From Lentzea albidocapillata (GTDB lineage: Bacteria; Actinomycetota; Actinomycetes; Mycobacteriales; Pseudonocardiaceae): 64,000 nt of DNA. Made by a program: the position numbers and the translations under genes. This document shows positions 52,026 through 60,354 of this stretch, one piece after another (positions within the stretch are counted from its first letter, which is position 1; each line of letters starts with the position of its first letter). Under the pieces are notes generated by a model, which did no database searches, had not been told where the DNA came from, and worked only from the letters and a program-made list of their open reading frames with translations. The stretch spans positions 1-64,000 of the forward strand of contig NZ_JOEA01000001.1 of NCBI RefSeq assembly GCF_000719115.1, read 5' to 3'.

Positions 52026-52372
52026 AACTTCTCCTCGACGTGCGTCACAGCGTCCACCACGATGTGCGCCAGATGTTCGTCCACCAGTCGGTACACGACC
52101 TCGCGGCCGTGTCTCTCGCCGTGCACCACGCCCGCCGACTTCAGCACGCGCAGGTGCTGGCTGATCAGCGGCTGCGCGACTCCGAGCGCCTCGACCAGTT
52201 CGTGCACACAGCGGTCATGTTCCCGCAGTTGCAGCACGATGGCGATGCGGACCGGGGCGGCCAGTGCGCGCAGCAGGTCGCCGGCCTCGGCGAGGGTGTG
52301 CGCGGGGCGGGGTGGAGCGGGCGCGGGGGCCGCGCGTTCGGGGGAGTGCTCACCGTGCAGCTGGACGGTCAT
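52022..52372 (-). CDS. ArsR/SmtB-family regulator
   Basis: 116 residues from ATG 52372. The winged HTH is LLRALAAPVRIAIVLQLREH, DRCVHELVEALGVAQPLISQ and HLRVLKSAGVV. C-terminal DEHLAHIVVDAVTHVEE has acidic and His residues like the alpha-5 zinc sensor of SmtB/CzrA types. The neighbouring zur gene supports zinc control. In Mycobacterium the equivalent smtB-zur pair has the same order. Confidence 0.88.
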   Translation of the reverse strand: MTVQLHGEHSPERAAPAPAPPRPAHTLAEAGDLLRALAAPVRIAIVLQLREHDRCVHELVEALGVAQPLISQHLRVLKSAGVVHGERHGREVVYRLVDEHLAHIVVDAVTHVEEKL

Positions 52373-52383
52373 GGCGGCACACC

Positions 52384-52662
52384 TCACCTGGTAGGGATTT
52401 TCACAACCAATTCTACGGTGATGATGAGCAGTACCAGCAGGACCACCACGCGCAATGTGCGGTGAGCTGGGGAAAGAACCTTCCAGGTGGCCGCCAGGAG
52501 CACCGCGGCGCCCACGACCAGCACGCCGAGGAGCACCGCGCCGAGGGTGCCGCCCACCAGAACGCCGGTGACGAACAGACCGAGCACGAGCACGAACGCA
52601 ACGACGGGGCGCACACGCGCGAGTGGTCCGTCGCCGGGCAGGAGAGGGCGCTTGGAGGTCAC
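52384..52662 (-). CDS. Small DUF6703-type membrane protein
   Basis: 92 residues with three hydrophobic segments (VVAFVLVLGLFVTGVLVGG, GAVLLGVLVVGAAVLLAATW and VVVLLVLLIITVELVV). Actinobacteria commonly have such a small membrane protein beside the smtB/zur pair. Function unknown. Confidence 0.75.
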   Translation of the reverse strand: MTSKRPLLPGDGPLARVRPVVAFVLVLGLFVTGVLVGGTLGAVLLGVLVVGAAVLLAATWKVLSPAHRTLRVVVLLVLLIITVELVVKIPTR

Positions 52663-52679
52663 CGTGCCATCCTTGCACC

Positions 52680-53057
52680 GTGCTGCTGGTGTGCCGATTC
52701 CGCGTGTCCGACCCCGAGACGTTCACCGTGCGCGTCGAAGAGGCGTTGAAGCTGCTGACGGCTCAGCCGGGGTGTCACAAGGGCACGCTGGCGCGGTCGA
52801 CCGACGAGGACGACCGCTGGGTGCTGACCGTCGAGTTCGAGTCCGTGGTGGCTTATCGGCGCGCGATGTCGCCGTTCCCCGTGCGTGAACACGTCATCCC
52901 GCTGCTGTCCGAGGCGCTGACCGACGAGCCCGCCATGTACGAGCCGGCGCTGACCAGCGCCGGCGGCGAGGTCGAGAAGCACACGAGCGTGCTCGCCGAG
53001 GACGCGTTCACGGTGCGGCTCGGCGAGGCGGCAGGGCCTACGAACCCTCGGCGATAG
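52680..53057 (+). CDS. Antibiotic biosynthesis monooxygenase-like (ABM) dimeric alpha-beta barrel protein
   Basis: 125 residues from GTG 52680 (MLLVCRFRVSDPETFTVRVE). The ferredoxin-like ABM fold is suggested by LLTAQPGCHKGTLARSTDED and the second beta strand RWVLTVEFESVVAYRRAMSP. Activity unknown. Its 3' end overlaps the convergent TPR gene by 20 bases. Confidence 0.78.
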   Translation: MLLVCRFRVSDPETFTVRVEEALKLLTAQPGCHKGTLARSTDEDDRWVLTVEFESVVAYRRAMSPFPVREHVIPLLSEALTDEPAMYEPALTSAGGEVEKHTSVLAEDAFTVRLGEAAGPTNPRR

Positions 53058-53715
53058 CTTCCATCTCCTTGACCCACTCCTCCTGCGAGTCGTGGGGGAG
53101 GAGCTCCAACGCCCTGCGCGCGGCCTCGGCGGCCTCCGCGGACCGGCCCAGCGCGTGCAGCGTCTTGGCCTTGCCGCTCTCCGCGTACGCCTCCGGCGTC
53201 TTCTCGAACGCGTCGAGCGCCTCGTCGTAGCGGCCGTTCTCGAAGTAGAACCAGCCGAGGTTGTTGTGCAGCGGGCCGAGCCAGCGCACGAGTCCGGGGT
53301 TGGCCACGACCAGTTCGATGCCCTGCTTGGTCCACTTCTCCGGGTCGTCGACCAGCGACGCCATGTGCGCGGCGTCGACCGCGAGCGACAGGTCACCGCG
53401 CGTCTTGGCGAGGATGAACGCCGCCACGAACAACGGTTGCGCCGCCTCGGAGTCGCCGCCGGAGCGGTGCAGCCTGCCGCGTTCGAGCAGCGCGCGCACC
53501 CGGCCCGTCGAGTCGGGGGCGACCAGCACCTCCGCCTCGTCGACCAGAGCGTGACCTGCGGCGAAGTTCTCCCTCAGCCCCTCGACACGCGCGAGCTGGG
53601 TCAGCACCTCCGCCCGCTCGTCGTCGGTCTCCACGTTGCCCAGGAACGCGCGGAACCTCGCCTCGGTGCCGTCCAGGTCGGCGAAGTCCCACAGCTCTCG
53701 CAGCCGGTCTTCCAT
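53038..53715 (-). CDS. Tetratricopeptide repeat protein
   Basis: 225 residues from ATG 53715 (MEDRLRELWDFADLDGTEAR). About four TPR helical pairs are visible, for example HNNLGWFYFENGRYDEALDA and TLHALGRSAEAAEAARRALE. It likely mediates protein contacts in the cytoplasm. Upstream in-frame sequence is shadow of glyS. Confidence 0.82.
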   Translation of the reverse strand: MEDRLRELWDFADLDGTEARFRAFLGNVETDDERAEVLTQLARVEGLRENFAAGHALVDEAEVLVAPDSTGRVRALLERGRLHRSGGDSEAAQPLFVAAFILAKTRGDLSLAVDAAHMASLVDDPEKWTKQGIELVVANPGLVRWLGPLHNNLGWFYFENGRYDEALDAFEKTPEAYAESGKAKTLHALGRSAEAAEAARRALELLPHDSQEEWVKEMEAIAEGS

Positions 53716-53796
53716 TCCTGCAGGGTAAGGCTCCGGTCGCCCGTTCGGGGCGTGACGTGACGGGCTAGGCTTGAGCCCCCGATTCTCATTCCCCCG

Positions 53797-55194
53797 ATGG
53801 AGTTCCCCTTGCCCGCCGATCGCATCGAGACCGTTGTCAGCCTCTGCAAGCGCAGGGGGTTCGTCTACCCGTGCGGGGAGATCTACGGCGGTACCCGCTC
53901 GGCATGGGACTACGGACCTCTCGGGGTCGAGCTCAAGGACAACATCAAGCGGCAGTGGTGGAACTTCATGGTCCGCGGCCGCGAGGACGTCGTCGGCCTG
54001 GACTCGTCGGTGATCCTGCCGCGTGACGTGTGGGTCGCCTCCGGTCACGTCGAGGCGTTCGTCGACCCGCTCGTCGAGTGCGAGTCGTGCCACAAGCGGT
54101 TCCGCGCGGACACGCTGTCCGAGGAGTACGCGGAGCGCACCGGCAAGGAGGTCGCCGAGGGCGACGTCTCCGACGTGCCGTGCCCCAACTGCGGCGTGCG
54201 CGGCACCTACACCGAGCCGAAGATGTTCAACGGCCTGCTCAAGACGCACCTCGGTCCGATCGAGACCGAGGAGGGCCTGCACTACCTGCGCCCCGAGACC
54301 GCGCAGGGCATCTTCACGAACTTCCTGAACGTGCAGACGACGTCGCGCAAGAAGCCGCCGTTCGGCATCGGTCAGATCGGCAAGTCGTTCCGCAACGAGA
54401 TCACGCCGGGCAACTTCATCTTCCGCACCCGCGAGTTCGAGCAGATGGAGATGGAGTTCTTCGTCGAGCCCGGGACGGACGAGGAATGGCACCAGTACTG
54501 GATCGACGAGCGCACCCGCTGGTACACGGACCTGGGCATCTCCAAGGAGAACCTGCGTCACTACGAGCACCCGAAGGAAAAGCTGTCGCACTACTCGAAG
54601 CGGACGGTCGACGTCGAGTACCGCTTCCAGTTCGGCGGCCAGGAGTGGGGTGAGCTCGAGGGCATCGCGAACCGCACCGACTTCGACCTCACGACGCACT
54701 CGAACCACTCGGGTGTCGACCTGTCGTACTTCGACCAGGCCACGAACTCGCGCTTCAGGCCGTTCGTCATCGAACCGGCGGCCGGTGTCGGCCGCCCGAT
54801 GATGGCGTTCCTGCTGGAGGCCTACTCCGAGGACGAGGCCCCGAACGCCAAGGGCGGCGTGGACAAGCGCGTCGTGCTGAAGCTCGACCGCCGCCTCGCA
54901 CCGGTCAAGGTCGCGGTGCTGCCGTTGTCGCGCAACGCCGACCTGTCGCCCAAGGCCCGCGACCTCGCGACGGCCCTGCGCCGCAACTGGAACGTCGACT
55001 TCGACGACGCCGGCGCGATCGGCCGCCGCTACCGCCGCCAGGACGAGATCGGCACGCCGTTCTGCGTGACGGTCGACTTCGACACGCTCACCGACCTCGC
55101 CGTGACGGTGCGGGAGCGCGACACGATGTCGCAGGAGCGCGTGGCGATGGACCAGCTGGAGTCGTACCTCGCGGCACGCCTCGTCGGCTGCTAG
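53797..55194 (+). CDS. glyS: Glycyl-tRNA synthetase (alpha2 type)
   Basis: 465 residues. Class II synthetase with motif [20 protein letters not shown] at the N-terminus, the zinc cysteines ECESCHKRF...CPNCGVRG, motif 2 [20 protein letters not shown], and a C-terminal anticodon-binding domain. A -10-like TAGGCT lies at 53767-53772. It charges tRNA-Gly. Confidence 0.95.
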   Translation: MEFPLPADRIETVVSLCKRRGFVYPCGEIYGGTRSAWDYGPLGVELKDNIKRQWWNFMVRGREDVVGLDSSVILPRDVWVASGHVEAFVDPLVECESCHKRFRADTLSEEYAERTGKEVAEGDVSDVPCPNCGVRGTYTEPKMFNGLLKTHLGPIETEEGLHYLRPETAQGIFTNFLNVQTTSRKKPPFGIGQIGKSFRNEITPGNFIFRTREFEQMEMEFFVEPGTDEEWHQYWIDERTRWYTDLGISKENLRHYEHPKEKLSHYSKRTVDVEYRFQFGGQEWGELEGIANRTDFDLTTHSNHSGVDLSYFDQATNSRFRPFVIEPAAGVGRPMMAFLLEAYSEDEAPNAKGGVDKRVVLKLDRRLAPVKVAVLPLSRNADLSPKARDLATALRRNWNVDFDDAGAIGRRYRRQDEIGTPFCVTVDFDTLTDLAVTVRERDTMSQERVAMDQLESYLAARLVGC

Positions 55195-55221
55195 TTCGAC
55201 TACTCCGTTCAGTCGTATCCA

Positions 55222-55259
55222 CTGCTACGCTGTGAAGTCACTTCGTCACAGCGTAGCAG
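55222..55259. terminator. Perfect inverted repeat after glyS
   Basis: CTGCTACGCTGTGA (55222-55235) and TCACAGCGTAGCAG (55246-55259) pair over 14 bases around a 10-base loop that itself contains GAAGT-C-ACTTC symmetry. It is 28 bases after the glyS stop and 19 before the next start. It may be a terminator or an operator for the membrane-protein gene; no T run follows. Confidence 0.6.
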
Positions 55260-55277
55260 GGTGGAAGTCGACAACTG

Positions 55278-55781
55278 ATGATCATCGGCCAGGGGCCGGC
55301 ACCGGCGTGGGTGTGGGTGTCCGCACCGCGCGTCGAGCGGATCAGGACGAGGCTGGCTCTGACGGGCCTGCCCCTCATCGGCATGGCGCTGGTGTTCGGG
55401 ATCGCGCTCGTCGGGGTCGGCCTGAACCTGCCGACCGCCCACAGCCCGATCAACGTGATCGGCGTGATGACGGCCGGGATCGGCGCGTTCTGGGGGATCT
55501 TGTCCGGCGTGAGTCTCGCGACGGCTCGGTCGTGCGCGCGAGGTGAGTTCGTCGACGTGAACGGGGCCCGGCTGGTCCGGCGGTTGCTCGGGGTCTGGTG
55601 GCTCGGGGCGATCGTGTGCGCGATGGCGGCCTGGTTCTGCGAGGTGATGACGTTGAACAGCGTCGCTCGGCCGGTGCCGTTCACCATCGGATCCGCTGTG
55701 TACCTCGCGGTGCTGGGCCTGCTCGTCGTGCTGGGCGGGGTCGCGTTCTTCACCGCCCGCAAGGTGTTGCGGGTCGGCTGA
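55278..55781 (+). CDS. Integral membrane protein, unknown function
   Basis: 167 residues with four membrane segments (LTGLPLIGMALVFGIALVGV, VIGVMTAGIGAFWGILSGVS, LLGVWWLGAIVCAMAAWFC and AVYLAVLGLLVVLGGVAFF). No conserved motif recognised. It may be translated together with the next membrane protein gene 36 bases downstream. Confidence 0.75.
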   Translation: MIIGQGPAPAWVWVSAPRVERIRTRLALTGLPLIGMALVFGIALVGVGLNLPTAHSPINVIGVMTAGIGAFWGILSGVSLATARSCARGEFVDVNGARLVRRLLGVWWLGAIVCAMAAWFCEVMTLNSVARPVPFTIGSAVYLAVLGLLVVLGGVAFFTARKVLRVG

Positions 55782-55816
55782 GGCAACTTTCCTGGGCGTT
55801 CTCGCGTGTAAAAGAC

Positions 55817-56662
55817 ATGGCGGGGGAGCGCGGGCAGGCCGCGGCGGGGGTGGCGCTCTTCGTCTGGGTGGTGGTGTTCGCGGCGTTGGCCGAGGTGGGA
55901 AATCCGCAGGTGCTGCTGGCCACGGCCGTGAGCGGCGGGCTGGTGTGCCTGTGCGCGGTGGCGGGCGGCGTAGTGGCGATGCGGATCACCGACGCGGAGT
56001 CGGCGGCTCGGTTGCGGCACGTGTTCGTGGTGCTGGAAGGCACCGCGATGGCGATCTTCTACCTGTTCTACGGGTTCGCGTTCAGCGCCGAGCCCGTGGG
56101 GAGGCCGGGGGACTTCGCGGTCGTGGTCCTGCTGGTGTTCTCGGTGCCGGCACTGGGTGCGCTCGCGTTGGTCGTGTGGCGGAGCTACGCCGTGCACAAG
56201 GTCGTCGTCGAGGCCTTCGGGCCGCTCGTGCCGGATTCCCGCGCGGGGGTTGGGTTGCAGCGGATCAGGGTGCTCGGGACCGTGCTTGTCACGGTGGGAC
56301 TCGCCTTGGTGGTGTCCGCGATGACGGTGGCGCTCGTGACGCCGCTGTACCGGCCGGTGCTGCTGGTCGTCGGATTGCTGGTGACGCTCACGCCCGTTGT
56401 GCTCGGGGTGAGTCTGGTGCGGGTGACGGACGTCTACTCCGCACGGCGCCGCAACGTCGGCAACTACGTCATCGTCCTCGCCGCTTCGGGGTTCGCCGTG
56501 TCCGAGTTCTCCTCCGGCGCGGGGGTCGCGGGGGTGTTGTTCGGCGCGCTGGTCTTCGGCGCGGTCGTGCTGCTCGTGATCGCGATCCTCGTGGTGCGCG
56601 AGTTCACCGGCGAGTGGGACCGGCCGTGGCGGGAGCGCCAGGACCGGAGGGTCAGCCGTTGA
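55817..56662 (+). CDS. Polytopic membrane protein, unknown function
   Basis: 281 residues with about eight membrane segments, from ATG 55817 (MAGERGQAAAGVALFVWVVV). It has no recognised domain. The 3' end overlaps the convergent serine hydrolase by 11 bases. Together with the previous gene it appears to be a lineage-specific pair. Confidence 0.72.
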   Translation: MAGERGQAAAGVALFVWVVVFAALAEVGNPQVLLATAVSGGLVCLCAVAGGVVAMRITDAESAARLRHVFVVLEGTAMAIFYLFYGFAFSAEPVGRPGDFAVVVLLVFSVPALGALALVVWRSYAVHKVVVEAFGPLVPDSRAGVGLQRIRVLGTVLVTVGLALVVSAMTVALVTPLYRPVLLVVGLLVTLTPVVLGVSLVRVTDVYSARRRNVGNYVIVLAASGFAVSEFSSGAGVAGVLFGALVFGAVVLLVIAILVVREFTGEWDRPWRERQDRRVSR

Positions 56663-57524
56663 CACCCAGCTTCGCGAGGACGGCCGACGCGACGGCGTTG
56701 ATCGACTGCCTGGCCGTCGTCCAGGACCCCGTGGGGCTCGTGGTGAGCACGGCGACGGCGTAGCGGCCGTCGAGCACGCCCGCGCTGTGCAGGTAGACGT
56801 CGCTCGGCAGGTAGTACATCCAGCCCTGCTTGGCGTAGACGCCGGTGACGCCGAGCAGACCGAACGCCTGGTCGAAGCCGTCGGCGGCGGTGGCGGGGGC
56901 GGACGACAGCGCCGTGACGATCGCGTCGCGCGCCGGTGAGGCGAGGATGTAGTGGTAGAGCCGCACCATGTCGTTCGCGGTGATGACGACCTCGCCCCAC
57001 TGTGAGGGGTCGTCCGGCGCGTGCGTGCCGGTGAGGCCCGCTTCGGTGGCGACGCGGCTGATGGCGTCCATGCCGTCGAACCTCGTCCACAGCATGTCCA
57101 TGGCGTTGTCGTCGCTCGCGCTCAACGCGCGGTGGATCAGGTCCTGGTCCTCGTCCGACAACTGCTGCTGCAACGCGTCCACGGCGAGGATCAGCTTCGA
57201 TAACGATGCCGAGTAGAACGGCTGGTCGCCCTGTTCCGAGACCACCTGATCCGTCTGGAGGTCGAGCACCGCGACGCCGACGTCGGACGCACCGCCCGTA
57301 GCGGCGATATCCGATATATCAGTCGGTGATATATCGGATATCGCTGAAGGCGAGCCAGTATCCGATATATCGGCGTCGCCGGGATCCAGCGAACCGTCGC
57401 CGGTGTCCACCACGTCGGGGCCGCGCGATATATCGGCGGAAGGCTTCCCGTGCGCCAGGCACGGCGACGTCTCGGGGACGACGAACACGGCCGCCGCGAG
57501 GAAGAGGATCAAGGCCCAGCGCAC
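56652..57524 (-). CDS. Secreted serine hydrolase, beta-lactamase/PBP-like
   Basis: 290 residues from GTG 57524. A signal peptide (MRWALILFLAAAVFVVPETS, then SPCLAHG which could be a lipobox-like Cys) precedes a Ser/Asp-rich linker (about residues 30-80) built on AT-rich palindromes. The class A-like domain has SxxK as SASLSKLI and SDN-like SASDDNAMD, but KTG is replaced by KQG (AKQGWMYYL). It may be a penicillin-binding-like or inactive hydrolase. Confidence 0.82.
   Translation of the reverse strand: MRWALILFLAAAVFVVPETSPCLAHGKPSADISRGPDVVDTGDGSLDPGDADISDTGSPSAISDISPTDISDIAATGGASDVGVAVLDLQTDQVVSEQGDQPFYSASLSKLILAVDALQQQLSDEDQDLIHRALSASDDNAMDMLWTRFDGMDAISRVATEAGLTGTHAPDDPSQWGEVVITANDMVRLYHYILASPARDAIVTALSSAPATAADGFDQAFGLLGVTGVYAKQGWMYYLPSDVYLHSAGVLDGRYAVAVLTTSPTGSWTTARQSINAVASAVLAKLGVNG
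57306..57342. repeat. Paired AT-rich inverted repeat in the serine hydrolase linker
   Basis: GATATCCGATATATC (57306-57320) and GATATATCGGATATC (57328-57342) form a perfect 15-bp inverted repeat with a 7-base spacer. It encodes Ile-Ser-Asp-Ile-Ser and Asp-Ile-Ser-Asp-Ile in the leftward gene. Confidence 0.9.
57358..57373. repeat. Partial AT-rich palindrome in the serine hydrolase linker
   Basis: GTATCCGATATATCGG is a 16-base copy of the same palindrome, reading Asp-Ile-Ser-Asp-Thr in the leftward frame. A shorter relative, GATATATCGG, lies at 57427-57436, reading Asp-Ile-Ser. Confidence 0.8.
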
Positions 57525-57540
57525 ACTTCAAAGGTCCGCT

Positions 57541-58272
57541 TCACAGGAGCCGGGTGTCGAGCTTTTCCTCCTGTGCGGTTCCTGAAGAATCCTCCCTGAC
57601 CACCACGTATGCGCCGGAGCCCGGACGTTCCGCCACCGCCTCGACGAGTTCGGTGCCGCGGTAGAGCAGGCCGGCGCCGTCGTCGGTGCAGTACGTCTTC
57701 GGCAGCACTCCGGCGGCCACCGCGGCGTGGATCTTCGGACGGCGTTGCTCCTCCGAGTCGTAGTGCACGCCGTTGCCATAGGGCAGGAAGCCCAGGCCGT
57801 TCGTGACGATCCGGAGGTCCGGGCCGAACGAGTCCGTGGCGCCGCCCGTGTGCCAGCAGATCGAACCTGCCGACACGCCGCTGAGCACCACGCCGGCCTC
57901 CCACGCCTTGCGGAAGACCGCGCCGAGCCCGTGCACCTCCCACACCGCGAGCAGGTTCGCCACCGAGCCACCGCCCACCCAGACGACGTCGTGGGACAGC
58001 ACGTAGTCCTCGAGGTCGTCGGTCGGCGGCATCGTGAAGAGGTTCAGCACCGACACGTCGACGCCCGCGACCCGGCCCGCCTCCGCCATGTTCGCGTTCA
58101 TCGCCCGCTGGTCGCCCCCGGCGGTGCCGACGTGGCACAGGCGCGGTGTGCGGCCGTCCACGCCGGACAGGTCGAGAGCGAAGTGGATCAAGCTGTTGAA
58201 CTCGACGAAGGTCCGGCTCCCGGAGCGCAGACCCCCGGACGTCGCGAGGATGGTGGGCTGCTCAGCAGGCAT
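57541..58272 (-). CDS. Peptidase S51 (dipeptidase E-like) family protein
   Basis: 243 residues from ATG 58272 (MPAEQPTILATSGGLRSGSR). The class I amidotransferase-like fold with nucleophile Ser in GVVLSGVSAGSICWH and the earlier VVWVGGGSVANLL are typical of dipeptidase E/cyanophycinase. The upstream in-frame extension is a shadow of the divergent DUF218 gene. Confidence 0.85.
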   Translation of the reverse strand: MPAEQPTILATSGGLRSGSRTFVEFNSLIHFALDLSGVDGRTPRLCHVGTAGGDQRAMNANMAEAGRVAGVDVSVLNLFTMPPTDDLEDYVLSHDVVWVGGGSVANLLAVWEVHGLGAVFRKAWEAGVVLSGVSAGSICWHTGGATDSFGPDLRIVTNGLGFLPYGNGVHYDSEEQRRPKIHAAVAAGVLPKTYCTDDGAGLLYRGTELVEAVAERPGSGAYVVVREDSSGTAQEEKLDTRLL

Positions 58273-58323
58273 GCCGATGATCCTTGCAGGGGCGTCAACG
58301 CGACACCCGCGCCGTCTGGAAGC

Positions 58324-58998
58324 ATGCGTGGTGTGCGGACCACGCCCCTGAAACCCCTCGCCAGGATTCGCCGAGTCGTGTTGCGCCTCTTTTTCGGGGC
58401 GTTGGTCATCGGCATGCTCGTGGGCGGTGGCACGGCGTTCCGCGTCTGGCAGGTCGCGCGCGTGGACGACTGGACGAAGGCCGACATGGCGATCGTCCTC
58501 GGCGCCGCGCAGTACAACGGTGTCCCGTCCGACGTGCTCGCGGCACGCCTGGAGCACGCGCTCGGCCTCTACGAGGAGGGCGTGGTCGGCTACATCGCCA
58601 CGACCGGCGGCCGCCAGCCCGGTGACAACTTCACCGAGGGCCAGGTCGGCAAGTTGTGGCTGGTCAAGCGCGGTGTGCCGGAGGACAGGGTGCTGCAGGT
58701 CGGCGAGGGTGCGGACACGCTCGGGTCGCTGCGGGCCGTCGCGTCCGTCGCGAGGGAACGCGACCTGAAGACAGCCGTGATCGTCAGCGATCCGTGGCAC
58801 TCGCTGCGCGCCCGCACGATGGCGGAGGACTCCGGTCTGCAGGCGTGGACGTCCCCGACCCGAAGCGGCCCGAACGTGCAGACGCGCGAGACGCAGTGGT
58901 TCTACATCAAGCGCGAGACCGGAGCCTTGCTCTACTACCGCCTGATGAAGGCGCACGCCGGCGTGTTCGACGAGCTCATGCTCCCTAAAATCGGCTGA
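58324..58998 (+). CDS. YdcF/SanA-like DUF218 protein
   Basis: 224 residues from ATG 58324. A single N-terminal membrane helix ([20 protein letters not shown]) anchors the DUF218 domain outside the membrane. Motifs [35 protein letters not shown] and [19 protein letters not shown] are typical. Relatives bear on envelope integrity and vancomycin tolerance; the reaction is unknown. It ends in TGATG with dgt. Confidence 0.9.
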   Translation: MRGVRTTPLKPLARIRRVVLRLFFGALVIGMLVGGGTAFRVWQVARVDDWTKADMAIVLGAAQYNGVPSDVLAARLEHALGLYEEGVVGYIATTGGRQPGDNFTEGQVGKLWLVKRGVPEDRVLQVGEGADTLGSLRAVASVARERDLKTAVIVSDPWHSLRARTMAEDSGLQAWTSPTRSGPNVQTRETQWFYIKRETGALLYYRLMKAHAGVFDELMLPKIG

Positions 58999-60236
58999 TG
59001 GGATACACCGGCCACGACACGGAGCGCCTGCTCCCCGAAGAGCCCAAGAGCGCCGTGCTGCCGGGTGCCCGCACCGACACGCGCACGCCGTTCTCCCGTG
59101 ACCGGGCCCGTGTGCTGCATTCCGCGGCGTTGCGCAGGCTCGCCGGCAAGACCCAGGTCGTCGGTCCCGGCGAGGGCTCCGAGGTCACCGGTGTGCCGCG
59201 CACGCGCCTCACGCACTCGCTGGAGGTCGCGCAGATCGGCCGCGGCATCGGTGAGGAACTGGGCTGCGACCCCGACATCGTCGACACGGCCGGTCTCGCG
59301 CACGACATCGGGCATCCGCCGTTCGGGCACAACGGCGAGCGGGCGTTGAACGAACTCGCGGGCCCGTGCGGTGGCTTCGAGGGCAACGCGCAGACGTTCC
59401 GCATCCTCGCGCGCCTCGAACCGAAGACCGCGCACGGCCTGAACCTCACGCGCGCGGTGCTCGACGCGTCGACGAAGTACCCGTGGACGCGCACGCCGGG
59501 CACGGTGAAGTTCGGCGTGTACGACGACGACCTCGAAGTGTTCGAGTGGATGCGTGCGGGTGCACCGGACCGTGAGCGGTGCATCGAGGCACAGGTGATG
59601 GACTGGTCCGACGACGTGGCCTACTCGGTGCACGACGTCGAGGACGGCGTGCTGGCCCACCGCATCAGCCTCGGCGCGCTGGCCCGTCCCGACGAACGCG
59701 GCGCCATCGCGTCGCTCGCCGCGAAGACGTTCTCCGGCGAGTCCGTCGCGACGCTCGAGGCCACCGCCGAGGAACTGCTGAAGCTGCCGGTGATCGCGTA
59801 CTGGACCGACCGCGAGTACGACGGCTCGCTCGGCGCGCAGGTGGCGTTGAAGAACCTCACCAGCGAACTGGTCGGCCGCTTCGCCTCCGCCGCCGTCACC
59901 GCGACCCGTGCCGTGCACGGCGACGGGACGCTGACGAGGTACAACGCGTCGCTGGAGGTCCCGACGCAGGTCGCGGCGGAGGTGGCGCTGCTCAAGGCGA
60001 TGGCCGTCCGGTACGTGATGAGCGATCCGGCACGCCTGGCCATGCAGGCGAAGCAACGCGACCTGATCACCGACCTCGCCGGCCGCCTGATGGAGCGCCC
60101 GACGTTGCTCGACCCCGCGTTCCGCCCGGTGTTCGCGGCCGCTTCCTCTTACGCCGCACGGCTTCGCGTCGTCATCGACCAGGTCGCGCTGCTCACCGAC
60201 GCGCAGGCCGTGGCCTGGCACCGCGCATCGGCGTAG
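58998..60236 (+). CDS. dgt: Deoxyguanosinetriphosphate triphosphohydrolase-like protein
   Basis: 412 residues, starting at an ATG that shares a base with the previous stop. HD-domain residues lie in [20 protein letters not shown] and [20 protein letters not shown]. The signature [20 protein letters not shown] is that of Dgt. It degrades dGTP or related dNTPs. In actinobacteria it usually precedes dnaG, but dnaG is not visible here, so the order is altered. Confidence 0.93.
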   Translation: MGYTGHDTERLLPEEPKSAVLPGARTDTRTPFSRDRARVLHSAALRRLAGKTQVVGPGEGSEVTGVPRTRLTHSLEVAQIGRGIGEELGCDPDIVDTAGLAHDIGHPPFGHNGERALNELAGPCGGFEGNAQTFRILARLEPKTAHGLNLTRAVLDASTKYPWTRTPGTVKFGVYDDDLEVFEWMRAGAPDRERCIEAQVMDWSDDVAYSVHDVEDGVLAHRISLGALARPDERGAIASLAAKTFSGESVATLEATAEELLKLPVIAYWTDREYDGSLGAQVALKNLTSELVGRFASAAVTATRAVHGDGTLTRYNASLEVPTQVAAEVALLKAMAVRYVMSDPARLAMQAKQRDLITDLAGRLMERPTLLDPAFRPVFAAASSYAARLRVVIDQVALLTDAQAVAWHRASA

Positions 60237-60354
60237 GTTCGGGGGCGTGGCGGACGAACCGGGACCGCCGGACCGGCCGTGGCGGAGACCGGGCAGGGGA
60301 TGACGACGATCCGGCCGGTCACTGCCAGATCCACGCCGTTAGGGGAGTGTTTCC

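Noticed and set aside
52373..52440. Zur-type box near GGATTTTCACAACC
   Set aside because: Only a weak half-site, not a symmetric box; not reported as a site.
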